NCBI GenBank assembly: GCA_964472525.1
Contig: CAYYLL010000006.1
Span: 62,001 to 126,000, forward strand
From: SZUA-37 sp964472525
GTDB lineage: Bacteria > Pseudomonadota > Gammaproteobacteria > UBA6429 > Thiohalophilaceae
Length of the DNA stretch: 64,000 nucleotides
Direction of reading: 5' to 3'
In this document: one piece after another, positions 26,013 to 35,648 of the stretch
How the letters are laid out: each line of letters opens with the position of its first letter
Position numbering within the stretch: position 1 is the first letter of the stretch
Made by a program: the position numbers and the translations under genes
The notes under the pieces: generated by a model
The model's database searches: none
Told to the model about the DNA's origin: nothing
Seen by the model: the letters and a program-made list of their open reading frames with translations, nothing else

Positions 26013-27393
26013 TATTAAAAATCGATTTTATAAGGCGTATCCGGGTCTTGAATATAATGTCAGACTCGCTGTTATTGGTGGTGACTTTCCATTTCGTTTT
26101 GCCCTGACTTCCGCTCCGCAGGGAATGACCATTGATAATAGGGGCGAGATCAACTGGGCGAATCCAGTCACCTCCGGAACACCTTACAATGTCACCGCAA
26201 AGGTAACTGATGCACAATCAAAGTCTACTAACGTCTCATGGACGATTACTGTCACCAGCAGCGGATTTCGTTTTATCGATGCCGTAAACGGTAAGTCTGT
26301 GGCGAATGGCGGTACAGGAGTCTTTACAAATCCCTGGAAAAGTATGAAGGATATGTATGAGGGATATGACTACGCATCAAAGAGAGCCAGGAATTATGCC
26401 GGTGAGTTTCTCTACTGGCGAACCGGCACCTATACTATGGATGCATACAAGGAAGATAATGCTATTCGTGTTCCTCTCGTTGGAGATTATAAGCCACAGG
26501 TCTGGCTCGCATATCCTGGAGAGAAACCGGTTATAGATATGGCAGGTGCTCAATTGTCTATTTATTCAGGTGGTTCTAATACCTATTTTGATGGCCTGGA
26601 ATTCAATATCAACGGTAACGCCAGAGGTATGGGGATATCCATAGACTCCAGTGCAAACAATGCCACATTCAGGAGGAACAAACTGCACAACATAACAAAT
26701 GGTTATACTGGTGGAAATAATGCCCTTATTTTTATTACAAGAGATACTGTTGGGAGTTATTACTCATTTCAAGATAATGAATTTTGGGATGTTTTCCAGG
26801 GCTATGGACTGCTTGGATATAGTGCGAGTCATGTTTTATTTGAGAATAATAAAATTCACCAAATCTTTAGTGGGCATGCAGTAAGTCCAAAAGAAGGTAC
26901 ACAAATGTGGTTCATTAGATCAAATCGTATGTATGATAACAGCGATAACGACGGTAACAGCATAAACGTGCAATATTCTAATAGCGGTGGCATCCAGTCA
27001 GGAGATATTGAAATTTCATATAATATTGTTGAGGCTGGTGGCGGCAAGGTTAGAATCAACTCAAATTATACGGCGGGGGGGTTACCTGTCTACATTTTCC
27101 GTAATACCTTTATGGATGTGGTTAATGTGAATAAGGTTACGTCAAACAATGGAGTATTCAAATTTTATGATAATGTGATCATAAACGGAATTCAGGATCC
27201 GAATAAAATTTTACGGAAGAGCATAGAAGATGCGTCAAACCTTGTCGTGACAAATAATTTAACGGGAAGTGCAGCGGACAACATTGTGGACGCACAAGGT
27301 TATTTGACGTCAAACTATAGTACGTACGTTGGTCAACGAGGATATCAACTCGGCAAGCGCCCTTTACCACCAAAGTCGTTCACTGTAAATTGA
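25876..27393 (+). CDS. Secreted Ig-like plus beta-helix protein (full-length copy)
   Basis: Start chosen at the ATG of MNTHKLFSGFYSF, which follows CGAGGAGTT and gives a signal peptide ending SVFA; an upstream in-frame ATG lacks these. The 505-residue mature plan is a putative Ig/cadherin-like domain (about 30-125, with GGDFPFRFALTSAPQGM and PYNVTAKVTDAQSK), then a parallel beta-helix (about 130-480) with NGNARGMGISIDSS and FENNKIHQIF coils. It ends PLPPKSFTVN, the island tail. A copy at 35512 lacks the Ig domain and the first half of the helix. Substrate unknown. Confidence 0.8.
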   Translation: MNTHKLFSGFYSFNGLFAFVLLSLLNASVFAANYPLEIIQPQPNLDIKNRFYKAYPGLEYNVRLAVIGGDFPFRFALTSAPQGMTIDNRGEINWANPVTSGTPYNVTAKVTDAQSKSTNVSWTITVTSSGFRFIDAVNGKSVANGGTGVFTNPWKSMKDMYEGYDYASKRARNYAGEFLYWRTGTYTMDAYKEDNAIRVPLVGDYKPQVWLAYPGEKPVIDMAGAQLSIYSGGSNTYFDGLEFNINGNARGMGISIDSSANNATFRRNKLHNITNGYTGGNNALIFITRDTVGSYYSFQDNEFWDVFQGYGLLGYSASHVLFENNKIHQIFSGHAVSPKEGTQMWFIRSNRMYDNSDNDGNSINVQYSNSGGIQSGDIEISYNIVEAGGGKVRINSNYTAGGLPVYIFRNTFMDVVNVNKVTSNNGVFKFYDNVIINGIQDPNKILRKSIEDASNLVVTNNLTGSAADNIVDAQGYLTSNYSTYVGQRGYQLGKRPLPPKSFTVN

Positions 27394-27400
27394 ACTAACA

Positions 27401-27547
27401 GGTGCATATGGCATTAGCGGTACTATTCGAATAGAGCATAATATATTAGATGGGGGCAACAGCCAGACGTCTTCTGTTTTATTAGATGCAAATGCTCATG
27501 CTTATTTAAAAGAAAATATTTTACTCACTCTGAGCTATAGATATTGA
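27401..27547 (+). pseudogene. Fragment of a beta-helix gene (paralogue of the gene at 37370)
   Basis: Reads GAYGISGTIRIEHNILDGGN and continues to LLDANAHAYLKENILL before a stop, without a start, signal peptide or tail. The stretch matches SISLDANAQAYLKGNILARS in the beta-helix protein at 37370. DNA similarity continues past the stop to about 27570. It is a leftover of a deleted relative and occupies the 240-bp gap between the Ig/beta-helix gene and the heparinase-like gene. Confidence 0.7.
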
Positions 27548-27635
27548 GTTAAAGCATTTTTCTGAAATAAAGAATGGTAATTCTAGGATTTGCTGACATT
27601 TAAAATAACGGTAATTAGAATATGGGGTATTTCAA

Positions 27636-30600
27636 ATGACTTTGGCGCGTTGCACAAACATAATAGTGTTTCTTTTCGCGCTAATTTTTCCCGTGAGTAG
27701 TTTTGCACAGTTGCCATTCACCATTAAGGTGGGTCATCCACGTGTACTTATTGATCAGGCACGGATTGATACGATACGCCGCGCCGCATCAGTAACGATG
27801 CCGCTAAATGGATCAAATTTTCCACAGTCTAGCGGCACCCTGGCCTTTGATATCTTTCCAGTTGCTAGAACAGATGCGAATTCATCGGCCTGGTATCCGC
27901 TATTCGATAGTTACGATCGAACTCGTAACCATATTTTTGTTCGCCATATGGATGCGGTTAATCCGAACTCTAACAACGGCCTGACTTATTGTGGTAGTGA
28001 TCCTGCTGATGTCACGAAGTTGTGCATGCAGGCAGTACTGCAACCGACAGGAGGCAAGGTTTATATTGCCGCCAGAGGCTTTGTCATGACAGCTGATCAG
28101 TGGCAAACGCTACGTATTTCATGGAACTCAACAACCCATACGGCATCCTTGCAAATAGATGCTAACCCGCCAGGCTCCATGGGTTGGCGTAAAGATCCGA
28201 CGACCAATATCCCCCTTGACTGGCGGCCTGATGGGCAAAGCTTTTTGTTTAAGGGGCGGGATCAGTTAGACAATATTCGAGTATACAATAGCGATGATCC
28301 TGGTACAGGGCTACTGATGGTCGATTATCCCATGAACGATGCCGCCGGACTCACCGTAACAGATATTTCCGGTAACAATCACCATGCCAGAATTAACCGG
28401 AGTGTAACGTGGGGAACGCGTTCAGAAGGCGGCACGGATTCTGTTATCCAAATGGATGGGAAGACGGGCATACTCTCGGTGAAGGCGGAATCGGTTTTAA
28501 CGGAAGCATGGACCGACTTTTATCATGACGCTGAACATATCGCTTCAATACTGAATAACGGTGGTTTACCCACAGACGTAACGACCGCCCATCCCAACCA
28601 AATTATAGATATTTCACGTAAGCTGGGATTGGCGTACTTGGTGACAAAGGAGAACGAGTTTCTTACCGCAGCGAAGTTTTATGCTGATCAGCTGCTTGCA
28701 GTGACGCCGCGAGATGTTGGAGGTGACTATACACAAGCGGGTCGTATCGAGGCGATGGGGCTCCTTTACGATTGGCTCTACAACGACCTAAGCGTTACGG
28801 CAGATGCTAGCGGCGTTCCTTATACCGAAGCACTTGCTGGTGCGATCAAGGAAACGATCGTCTTTCTTCACCAAGCCATTTGTGGCGCCGACAACCCGCT
28901 CACTATCGACTGGAATTGTACCACTCTACCCGCTACACCGGATGCCGTGGGCAGTCATGCCCATCAGAATAATACAGAAATAGTTGCTGGCTTATTTGCC
29001 ATTATTGATGAACACCCGGAACTGAAGCCGTTACTAAACATCGAATACGAAAATTTTACTAACCGATTTAACCCCGTGCGTGCCTGGGCCAGTATCGATG
29101 GCGGCCATTATATGGGTTGGGCATATGGCGCAGCCTACACTTTTCTGGATTCCATCGAAATATGGGAAACAGCGACGCGAGACATCGTGATGAAAGATGC
29201 CTGGCAGGGTAAGCTGATTAACCGTTACATATACGGGTTGCGGGGCGATCTGATGAGTTTCCCGGCCAGTGGTGATGCCTTTGGAATCTCACCGTTAAAC
29301 GGAACAGTGACGGCTTTTGCGCTCTGGGGTTCACAGTATTTCGGTAATACTTATGGGCAGAATTTTTTTAATCGCTGGATACTGCCGGAGAAGAAGGGAA
29401 GGGGATCGCGCTTCGAAGAGTTACTGCATTGGCAACCAAATCTTCCAGAGACGCCTGTCGAATCTCTAGAATTCAGTCGATTGTTCCGTAATTCGGGTCA
29501 GGTTCTCATGCGCGATACCTGGGATTACCCCAATGCCACCCTGCTGGAGTTCAAATCTTCTTCATTTTGGAGTATTAACCATCACCACCTCGACCAAAAT
29601 GCGTTCACAATCTATTACAAGGCTCCATTGCTGGTTGATTCCGGATCTTACGATAGCTATGGGACTGAGCACTGGCATAACTATTTCACACGAACCATCG
29701 CGCACAACACGCTAACGGTGTACGACCCTGCCGAGAGATTTCTTCGGGGCTGGGCAGGCGATCCTATTTGTTGCTCAAACGATGGTGGTCAGCAATTTAT
29801 GAAAAATCTTTTTCCGCAATTGCCTGATATTCAGGAAGGCGGCTCCAACCATCTTGATGGTGTGACAGCATACGAATACTCGCCCGACTACACATACACC
29901 ATGGGCAATGCCAGTAAGGCCTACAGTAGTTCCAAGCTGGATCAGAACAACGGGTTTATCCGGCAAGTGATTTACCTACGCAAACCAACATACTGGACAC
30001 ATCCGGTGACCGTTGTGTTTGATAAGGTAACCACGGTTCCTGGCAAAGAAACACTAACCAAACGTTTCTTAATGCACACCGTCAATGAGCCTGAACCGCG
30101 GGGAGGAGTATCTATCGCACCCGGGCAGTATCGTATGAGTGGAAACACGGTTACGATCCGTAATGGGCAGGGGATGTTGTTCGCACAGACGCTGCTACCC
30201 GAAAATCCGGTACTCACAAAAGTGGGTGGACAAGACGCTGCTGGTGACCACCGCTTCTTGGTAATGAATGACGAAAATCGGGATGGAGTCTTTCAATTTG
30301 ACAATTTTGCACCTAATCCAGTGCACGAAGCGACAAAGGGGGATATGGGTGCCTGGCGTATAGAAGTTAGCGCGCCAGTGCCGACTCAGCGTGAATACTT
30401 TTTGCATGTATTAAGCGTTAACGACAACAGTCAAGTTACATTGCCTCCCAAGGCCAGGAATCTATCATCAGCGACGGCGGCGGTTGCCTTGCTGAATCAA
30501 GAGAAAATCATTGCTTTTAGTAAAAGTGATAAGCCAGCCTCAAATATGAGTTGGAATTTACCGAATAAAAATATTGCGGATATGCTGATTACCGGGCTAC

Positions 30601-30785
30601 TGCCTAATACTGGATTTGATGCCCGGTTGGTTGCTTCCGGCTCGGTAGAGCTGCCCTATCGCCTGATTATTTCGCAATTAAGTACCGGCACCCATGTAAG
30701 TTCAGCTCAAGGGTTATTGAGGTTGTCTTCAGCACTTCCGGTCGGAAAGCATCCTTCAGCCCCAAAGTCGTTAACGGTATATTGA
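27636..30785 (+). CDS. Secreted heparinase II/III-family polysaccharide lyase with LamG-like insert
   Basis: The 1049-residue protein has a signal peptide ending SSFAQ. An N-terminal part (about 45-280) resembles a LamG/concanavalin module (DNIRVYNSDDPGTG, VDYPMNDAAGLTVTDISG). An alpha/alpha-toroid region follows (about 290-600), then the heparinase II/III beta-sandwich. The latter has FWSINHHHLDQNAFTIYY, LLVDSGSYDSYG and TIAHNTLTVYDP, which match the catalytic and metal-site surroundings of that family. It probably cleaves a uronic-acid polysaccharide by beta-elimination; the substrate is unknown. It ends PSAPKSLTVY, the island tail. Largest enzyme of the island and last gene of the first module copy. 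Confidence 0.85.
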   Translation: MTLARCTNIIVFLFALIFPVSSFAQLPFTIKVGHPRVLIDQARIDTIRRAASVTMPLNGSNFPQSSGTLAFDIFPVARTDANSSAWYPLFDSYDRTRNHIFVRHMDAVNPNSNNGLTYCGSDPADVTKLCMQAVLQPTGGKVYIAARGFVMTADQWQTLRISWNSTTHTASLQIDANPPGSMGWRKDPTTNIPLDWRPDGQSFLFKGRDQLDNIRVYNSDDPGTGLLMVDYPMNDAAGLTVTDISGNNHHARINRSVTWGTRSEGGTDSVIQMDGKTGILSVKAESVLTEAWTDFYHDAEHIASILNNGGLPTDVTTAHPNQIIDISRKLGLAYLVTKENEFLTAAKFYADQLLAVTPRDVGGDYTQAGRIEAMGLLYDWLYNDLSVTADASGVPYTEALAGAIKETIVFLHQAICGADNPLTIDWNCTTLPATPDAVGSHAHQNNTEIVAGLFAIIDEHPELKPLLNIEYENFTNRFNPVRAWASIDGGHYMGWAYGAAYTFLDSIEIWETATRDIVMKDAWQGKLINRYIYGLRGDLMSFPASGDAFGISPLNGTVTAFALWGSQYFGNTYGQNFFNRWILPEKKGRGSRFEELLHWQPNLPETPVESLEFSRLFRNSGQVLMRDTWDYPNATLLEFKSSSFWSINHHHLDQNAFTIYYKAPLLVDSGSYDSYGTEHWHNYFTRTIAHNTLTVYDPAERFLRGWAGDPICCSNDGGQQFMKNLFPQLPDIQEGGSNHLDGVTAYEYSPDYTYTMGNASKAYSSSKLDQNNGFIRQVIYLRKPTYWTHPVTVVFDKVTTVPGKETLTKRFLMHTVNEPEPRGGVSIAPGQYRMSGNTVTIRNGQGMLFAQTLLPENPVLTKVGGQDAAGDHRFLVMNDENRDGVFQFDNFAPNPVHEATKGDMGAWRIEVSAPVPTQREYFLHVLSVNDNSQVTLPPKARNLSSATAAVALLNQEKIIAFSKSDKPASNMSWNLPNKNIADMLITGLLPNTGFDARLVASGSVELPYRLIISQLSTGTHVSSAQGLLRLSSALPVGKHPSAPKSLTVY

Positions 30786-31543
30786 TCATAAGGAGCTATC
30801 CATGTTTATGGATGGACACTAAATTTAGTGTCTGCACGAAAAACCCAAGGCTCAGAGCAATGGTGAATACTGCTCTTTATTCACCCGCTCCATCCGGTAA
30901 GGGGGATCTGTCCATGTGTAAAAATTTACGGTTGTGTGTAGTGGGCAGCTCTTTCACCGCTTAAAGAAGTGGCACACGCTTTATCTGCTGAAATTCCAAC
31001 ATGTGGGTATGATTTTCACCAATATGCCTTGTTGCAGAGCTTCAGCACAAATAAACATAAACGCCGGTATTTCCGAGACACCTTGGTGGGCTTCGACTGC
31101 ATATTGAATCTCCGTCATTTCATTAATCGATAACGATTTCATGCGTTCGTTGATCATTTTCAAATTTCCAAAGTACCTGTCCATGCCAGCCACCGAATGT
31201 GAGTCGTCTGTGTGCTGTGCTTGTCAATTCGGCTGGATGGTCGGGTTCCATGACGCTTGAGATAGCCGGGGATGCCACGCGTAGATGCCGATAAGACAGT
31301 CGATGAGCAATCAGGCTGCTGTCTTTAGCTTACTGAAAGTTGATCGAAAATCTATTAAGTTATTGATTTTATAAATATGTGATGGAGTACACATTTCAGA
31401 AGGTAATGGCTCAAAAATTTGTGGTACTTGATTTACTATAACAGCATGGTATCAGGGGATAGTGACTGATTTGCATAAATAGACTTTAAGTTTTGGGTTA
31501 CTATTTAGATGTGTTAGCAGATTGTGGGATGGAGGAATGGTAT
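30786..31543. other. Intergenic junction between the two module copies
   Basis: About 760 bp between the heparinase-like gene and the second FN3 lipoprotein gene. Short open stretches exist on both strands (for example 30981-31193, minus), but none has a good start, convincing homology or support from neighbours. They may be decayed coding DNA. No insertion-sequence ends or tRNA were recognised. Confidence 0.4.
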
Positions 31544-31963
31544 ATGAATAATTTAATACGTTATACCCAAAAGGGGATAATCACGTTTGTTTTTGCTGTC
31601 CTGTTGGCAGCCTGCGGCGGGGGTTCAAGTGTTGATAGTGGTCGTTCCTCTGCAACACCATCAGGTGGTAGCTCAGGTTCTGCTTCGACCACAGGTAGTG
31701 CTAACTTGAGTTGGACTGCGCCCACGAAAAATACAGATGGTACCAATTTAGCCGATTTGAATGGCTACAAAATATACTATGGTACTTCACTTAATGCGCT
31801 CAATAGCAGTATCGTACTTGATAATACTTATATCAACGTGACGACATATGATGTTACAAATCTTACTGTGGGTACCACGTATTACTTTGCAATTACCGCT
31901 GTAAACGGCAGTAATATCGAAAGTGGTTATTCGAATACCGTCAGCAAAAATATTACCGGTTGA
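31544..31963 (+). CDS. FN3-domain lipoprotein (second copy)
   Basis: Paralogue of the gene at 22983. The ATG is chosen because GGAGGA lies just upstream and it yields a lipoprotein signal MNNLIRYTQKGIITFVFAVL ending in LAAC; a longer in-frame start does not. A Ser/Gly-rich linker about 12 residues longer than in copy 1 follows. A single FN3 domain then begins directly at strand B (ANLSWTAP) and lacks strand A. The C-terminal end differs (SNTVSKNITG). It opens the second module copy, 80 bp before a lyase-like gene, repeating the order of the first. Confidence 0.85.
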   Translation: MNNLIRYTQKGIITFVFAVLLAACGGGSSVDSGRSSATPSGGSSGSASTTGSANLSWTAPTKNTDGTNLADLNGYKIYYGTSLNALNSSIVLDNTYINVTTYDVTNLTVGTTYYFAITAVNGSNIESGYSNTVSKNITG

Positions 31964-32043
31964 TTTTTTGTGGTTGCAAATACTTTCCTCAGAATAGATA
32001 GTTTGAGGTTTGTTATCTTGCTCAGGGTAAGAAGTTAAATACC

Positions 32044-32979
32044 GTGAAAATCAGAACCCTGTTAATCCCAATTTACATGCTGCTGAGTGTAGTGCCTGCT
32101 CCCATTTTAGCGGCAGATATTTTTTCAGATACTTTTGAATCAGCTGATATGTCTTCTACATCCTCTGATGGATTTAAATGGAATGCTAATAACAATACCA
32201 GCATTGTTATTCACGATAGCAGCGATGGTCCCGTCGCCGTTTACAATAATAAACCAATATATAATATTCATCCTTCAACTATGCCCGATGGCAGCATAAG
32301 AGACTGGCATGCCAAAAATGGCACATATTCATTACGTTTTAGATATGCTGCTGGCAGATTCTGGACAGAACAGCGGTTTAATCTTGGGAAACCGCGTAGA
32401 GAATTGTGGATTAGATATTGGCTGCGTGTACCGATGAATTTTACTTATGGTCCAGCTGTTAGGAACGGTGTAAGAAATAACAAATTTTTCTCAATCTGGA
32501 TGGACGGTTATGACAACAAGGGGGATGGTTCAACAGTCTGGTTAGGCATGGAGCCCTATAACAACACCGGTGCCACATTGGGGTTCGGTTATAGTCAGGG
32601 TAAACTCAAACCGAGTGGGGGTTATAAACAGCACACGCCCATTATCACAACGGCTGACCAGGGACGCTGGATGCAAATCATTCTGCACCTCAAGGTTGAA
32701 TCCAGTGAAGGCGCAGATGACGGGATTATCCAGACCTACCGACGTTGGGCGGGTGAAAGTAACTTTACGAAATTACACGAAATGCTTAACGCCCCTTTGC
32801 GGGTACCTGACTCCGGGCCTGATGGATTCGTGAGAGGCTATATTCTAGGTTGGGCGAATGCGCCTTACCAAAATGATACCGAATGGCTGTTAGATGACTT
32901 TGTGATCTCTGATAGCTCGCCATTGGCTGGTTTGTCGGGGCAGCTTCCCAAGCCACCAGGCAACCTGATCGTTCAGTAA
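32044..32979 (+). CDS. Secreted polysaccharide-lyase-like jelly-roll protein (copy 2)
   Basis: Close paralogue of the 23430 product with the same plan: signal peptide ending PILAA, DIFSDTFESADMS opening, RFWTEQRFNLGKPRRELWIR core and DTEWLLDDFVIS end. It finishes PKPPGNLIVQ, the island tail. Translation starts at GTG in the position where copy 1 has ATG, and the upstream sequence GGTAAGAAGTTAA is shared. At 311 residues it is full length, so probably functional. The substrate is unknown. Confidence 0.75.
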   Translation: MKIRTLLIPIYMLLSVVPAPILAADIFSDTFESADMSSTSSDGFKWNANNNTSIVIHDSSDGPVAVYNNKPIYNIHPSTMPDGSIRDWHAKNGTYSLRFRYAAGRFWTEQRFNLGKPRRELWIRYWLRVPMNFTYGPAVRNGVRNNKFFSIWMDGYDNKGDGSTVWLGMEPYNNTGATLGFGYSQGKLKPSGGYKQHTPIITTADQGRWMQIILHLKVESSEGADDGIIQTYRRWAGESNFTKLHEMLNAPLRVPDSGPDGFVRGYILGWANAPYQNDTEWLLDDFVISDSSPLAGLSGQLPKPPGNLIVQ

Positions 32980-32999
32980 GAACAACAATCGAAAGGTAA

Positions 33000-33950
33000 A
33001 TGAGTGTGAGATTAAGTACCATAAAAATCAAAGGCACATTAGTTTCAATCTGTATAGGAATGCTCAGCATAGTATCCTTGCATCTATTGGCGGCGGATAT
33101 TTTTTCAGATTCATTTGAATCTGCTGATATGTCCTCAACAAATGCTGATGGATTCAGATGGGAACAGAATAACAGAACCAGCATTGTTATCCAGGATCCC
33201 AACGATGGCCCTGTAAATGTTTATGAGAATAAATCAATTTACGCTATTCATCCGACGACCATGCCCGATGGCAGCATAAGAGACTGGACGGCGAAGACAG
33301 GGAAGTACAGTTTAAGGTTTCGATATCGTGCCGGCAAAGCCTGGACAGAACAACGTTTTGATCTTGGGAAACCGCTTAGAGAATTGTGGATTAGATATTG
33401 GCTACGTGTACCGACAAATTTTACTTATGGCACGGGCAGCAGAAGAAATGACAAGTTTTTTGCAATCTGGATGGATGCTTATGAGAACAAGGGGTATGGC
33501 TCAACAGTCTGGCTAGGAATGGAGCCCTATAACAACACCGGTGCCACATTGGGGTTCGGCTATAGTCAGGGAAATAAAACAATGGGTGGTGGTTATAAAC
33601 AACACACGCCCATTATCACAACGGCAGACCGAGGACGTTGGATGCAAATAATCCTGCACCTTAAGGTTGAATCTAGTGATGGTGCGGATGACGGGATTAT
33701 CCAGACCTACCGACGTTGGGCGGGTGAAAGTAACTTTACGAAATTACACGAAATGCTGAATGTTCCTTTGCGAGTACCCGACTCCGGGCCTAATGGATTC
33801 GTGAGAGGTTATATTCTGGGTTGGGCAAATGCGCCGTATGCTCAAGATACCGAATGGCTATTAGATGACTTTACGATCTCTGATAGCTCGCCATTGGCTG
33901 GTCTGTCGGGGCAGCTTCCCAAGCCGCCAGGCAACCTGATCGTTCAATAA
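33000..33950 (+). CDS. Secreted polysaccharide-lyase-like jelly-roll protein (copy 3)
   Basis: Third member of the family, 20 bp downstream of copy 2, so the pair arose by tandem duplication. The 316 residues have a signal peptide ending HLLAA and the same EQRF/ELWIRYWLRVPTNF core. A short deletion relative to its paralogues replaces PAVRNGVRNNKFF with GTGSRRNDKFF in the loop after the core. It ends PKPPGNLIVQ. The changed loop may alter substrate choice (inference). Confidence 0.75.
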   Translation: MSVRLSTIKIKGTLVSICIGMLSIVSLHLLAADIFSDSFESADMSSTNADGFRWEQNNRTSIVIQDPNDGPVNVYENKSIYAIHPTTMPDGSIRDWTAKTGKYSLRFRYRAGKAWTEQRFDLGKPLRELWIRYWLRVPTNFTYGTGSRRNDKFFAIWMDAYENKGYGSTVWLGMEPYNNTGATLGFGYSQGNKTMGGGYKQHTPIITTADRGRWMQIILHLKVESSDGADDGIIQTYRRWAGESNFTKLHEMLNVPLRVPDSGPNGFVRGYILGWANAPYAQDTEWLLDDFTISDSSPLAGLSGQLPKPPGNLIVQ

Positions 33951-34029
33951 TGAAAACGATGCAATTGTTCCATCTTATATGTAATTTGGCCTTGTTGCGG
34001 GTATGAGATAAAAGTATGAGGGCAACATA

Positions 34030-35451
34030 ATGATTTTATCAGCAAAAAAATATTTTCCCCGATCTCTTTTTATTATTTCAGTCATCATGGGTGTGCAAAC
34101 GGCCACTGCTGCAACTTACTATGTGAGTCCCAATGGCTCGGCTAACTGGAATAATTGTACCAATATTAATACCCCATGCCCTCCCGTCGTTTCGATGGCC
34201 AATGCCAGAGCGGGAGACATCGTCTACTTTAGAGGGGGCCAATATGAATTGAGTTATGATCTCAGTATAGATGAGAGCTATTACTGGTATAAAGGGGTAT
34301 TAAATCCTTCCCATTCTGGAACAAGTGGTAGTCCCATTACTTTTGTCGCCTATCCGGGCGAAACACCGGTTATGAATTGTCATACTGACACAAGATTTAA
34401 GGACAATTGTCGTGCTTTTGGAAGCCAACAAGACTACATCGTTTTTGATGGTTTTTTCTTTGAGGCTGATAATGGACTGAAGCTGGGTGGCTTGATAATA
34501 GCGGGTGATGATCGAGGTAATGGAGATATTCGTAATCTTGGCAACATTATAAAAAATATTACTATCAATGGCGGCTCTACTCTTATTCCTACTGATGATA
34601 ATCGGGAAGCTTTAAGAGTGGAGAAAACTTCAGGTACGTTAATACAAAATTGTAAAATTTTTAATGTTAGGGCAGCCCCTAATGTTATTGGATTGGATAA
34701 TATAGCCGGGATTAAATTTTATCATAACGATCATTTGACCGTTGAGAATTGTGAAGTTTATAACACCACCACAGCCTTTTCCAGTAAAAGCGATACCGAC
34801 GATAGTATTTTTAGATATAACTATATCCATGACAATGAACAAGGCATGTTTTTTGCGACATACACCCCAGATATTAGTAGCGACAGGAATAGAGTCTACG
34901 ATAATGTGCTAGTCAATAATTCAAGTGTCGCTTTTTTTCAGTATTCAGATACAAATGGTTCTTTCCATGCCAATGACTGGCAAGTTTACAATAATACGGT
35001 CTATGGCACCGGCTCGGGGATGATTTATGGTTTAGGCACTAACTGGAAATTCTGGAACAATATCATGCAAGTGTCCGGGGACACTCAATTTTTTGGCATC
35101 AGAAATGCGCAACTCGCCGAATCGGACCATAACCAGTTTGGTAACGCAGCTTTTTTGATAAGGACCAAAGTCTATGCGGGTGGCAGTAACTATACCTCGC
35201 TTGCCGCATGGCAAACCTCGGGAGAATTAATGGGTGGCGGTAACCCGGGTATGGGCTCGCTTGCTTCTGATACAAAATTTATTAATTCCTCAGGAAATAT
35301 GAATCAGCTTGCCGATTTTAAACTTGCTCCAGATTCTCCCAGCAAAGGTACCGGCCGGGCAGGTGCTGATATGGGCGCGAATATAGGCAATGTTGGATAT
35401 AAAGGTAATGGTATTGTAAAACCCACACCCCCTGTCTTGCAGGTTAACTGA
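34030..35451 (+). CDS. Secreted right-handed beta-helix protein (copy 2)
   Basis: Paralogue of the 24430 product: signal peptide, AATYYVSPNGSANWNNC opening, then beta-helix coils. The 473 residues are about 12 longer because of an insertion around residues 75-95 (YDLSIDESYYWYKG). The first half is clearly diverged from copy 1 while the C-terminal third is almost identical, ending PTPPVLQVN. That pattern fits gene conversion rather than a simple recent duplication. GAGGGC precedes the ATG. Confidence 0.8.
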   Translation: MILSAKKYFPRSLFIISVIMGVQTATAATYYVSPNGSANWNNCTNINTPCPPVVSMANARAGDIVYFRGGQYELSYDLSIDESYYWYKGVLNPSHSGTSGSPITFVAYPGETPVMNCHTDTRFKDNCRAFGSQQDYIVFDGFFFEADNGLKLGGLIIAGDDRGNGDIRNLGNIIKNITINGGSTLIPTDDNREALRVEKTSGTLIQNCKIFNVRAAPNVIGLDNIAGIKFYHNDHLTVENCEVYNTTTAFSSKSDTDDSIFRYNYIHDNEQGMFFATYTPDISSDRNRVYDNVLVNNSSVAFFQYSDTNGSFHANDWQVYNNTVYGTGSGMIYGLGTNWKFWNNIMQVSGDTQFFGIRNAQLAESDHNQFGNAAFLIRTKVYAGGSNYTSLAAWQTSGELMGGGNPGMGSLASDTKFINSSGNMNQLADFKLAPDSPSKGTGRAGADMGANIGNVGYKGNGIVKPTPPVLQVN

Positions 35452-35648
35452 GGGTATGAAATTACATTTTGGTTAATGCGCGATGTACTGGCAAATTCGA
35501 GGAGTTATAGTATGAACACACATAAATTATTTAGCGGATTTTATAGTTTCAACGGCCTCTTTGCATTTGTACTGCTGAGCCTGCTCAATGCTTCAGTTTT
35601 TGCAGCTAATTATCCACTTGAGATCATCCAGCCACAGCCAAACCTTGA
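35273..35648 (+). repeat. 376-bp identical repeat, copy 2
   Basis: Identical to 25637-26012. Spans the end of the second beta-helix gene and the start of the shortened Ig/beta-helix gene. Confidence 0.85.

Noticed and set aside
30981..31193. Small leftward gene between the module copies
   Set aside because: No ribosome binding site, no recognisable domain and no neighbour support; kept only as part of the junction description.
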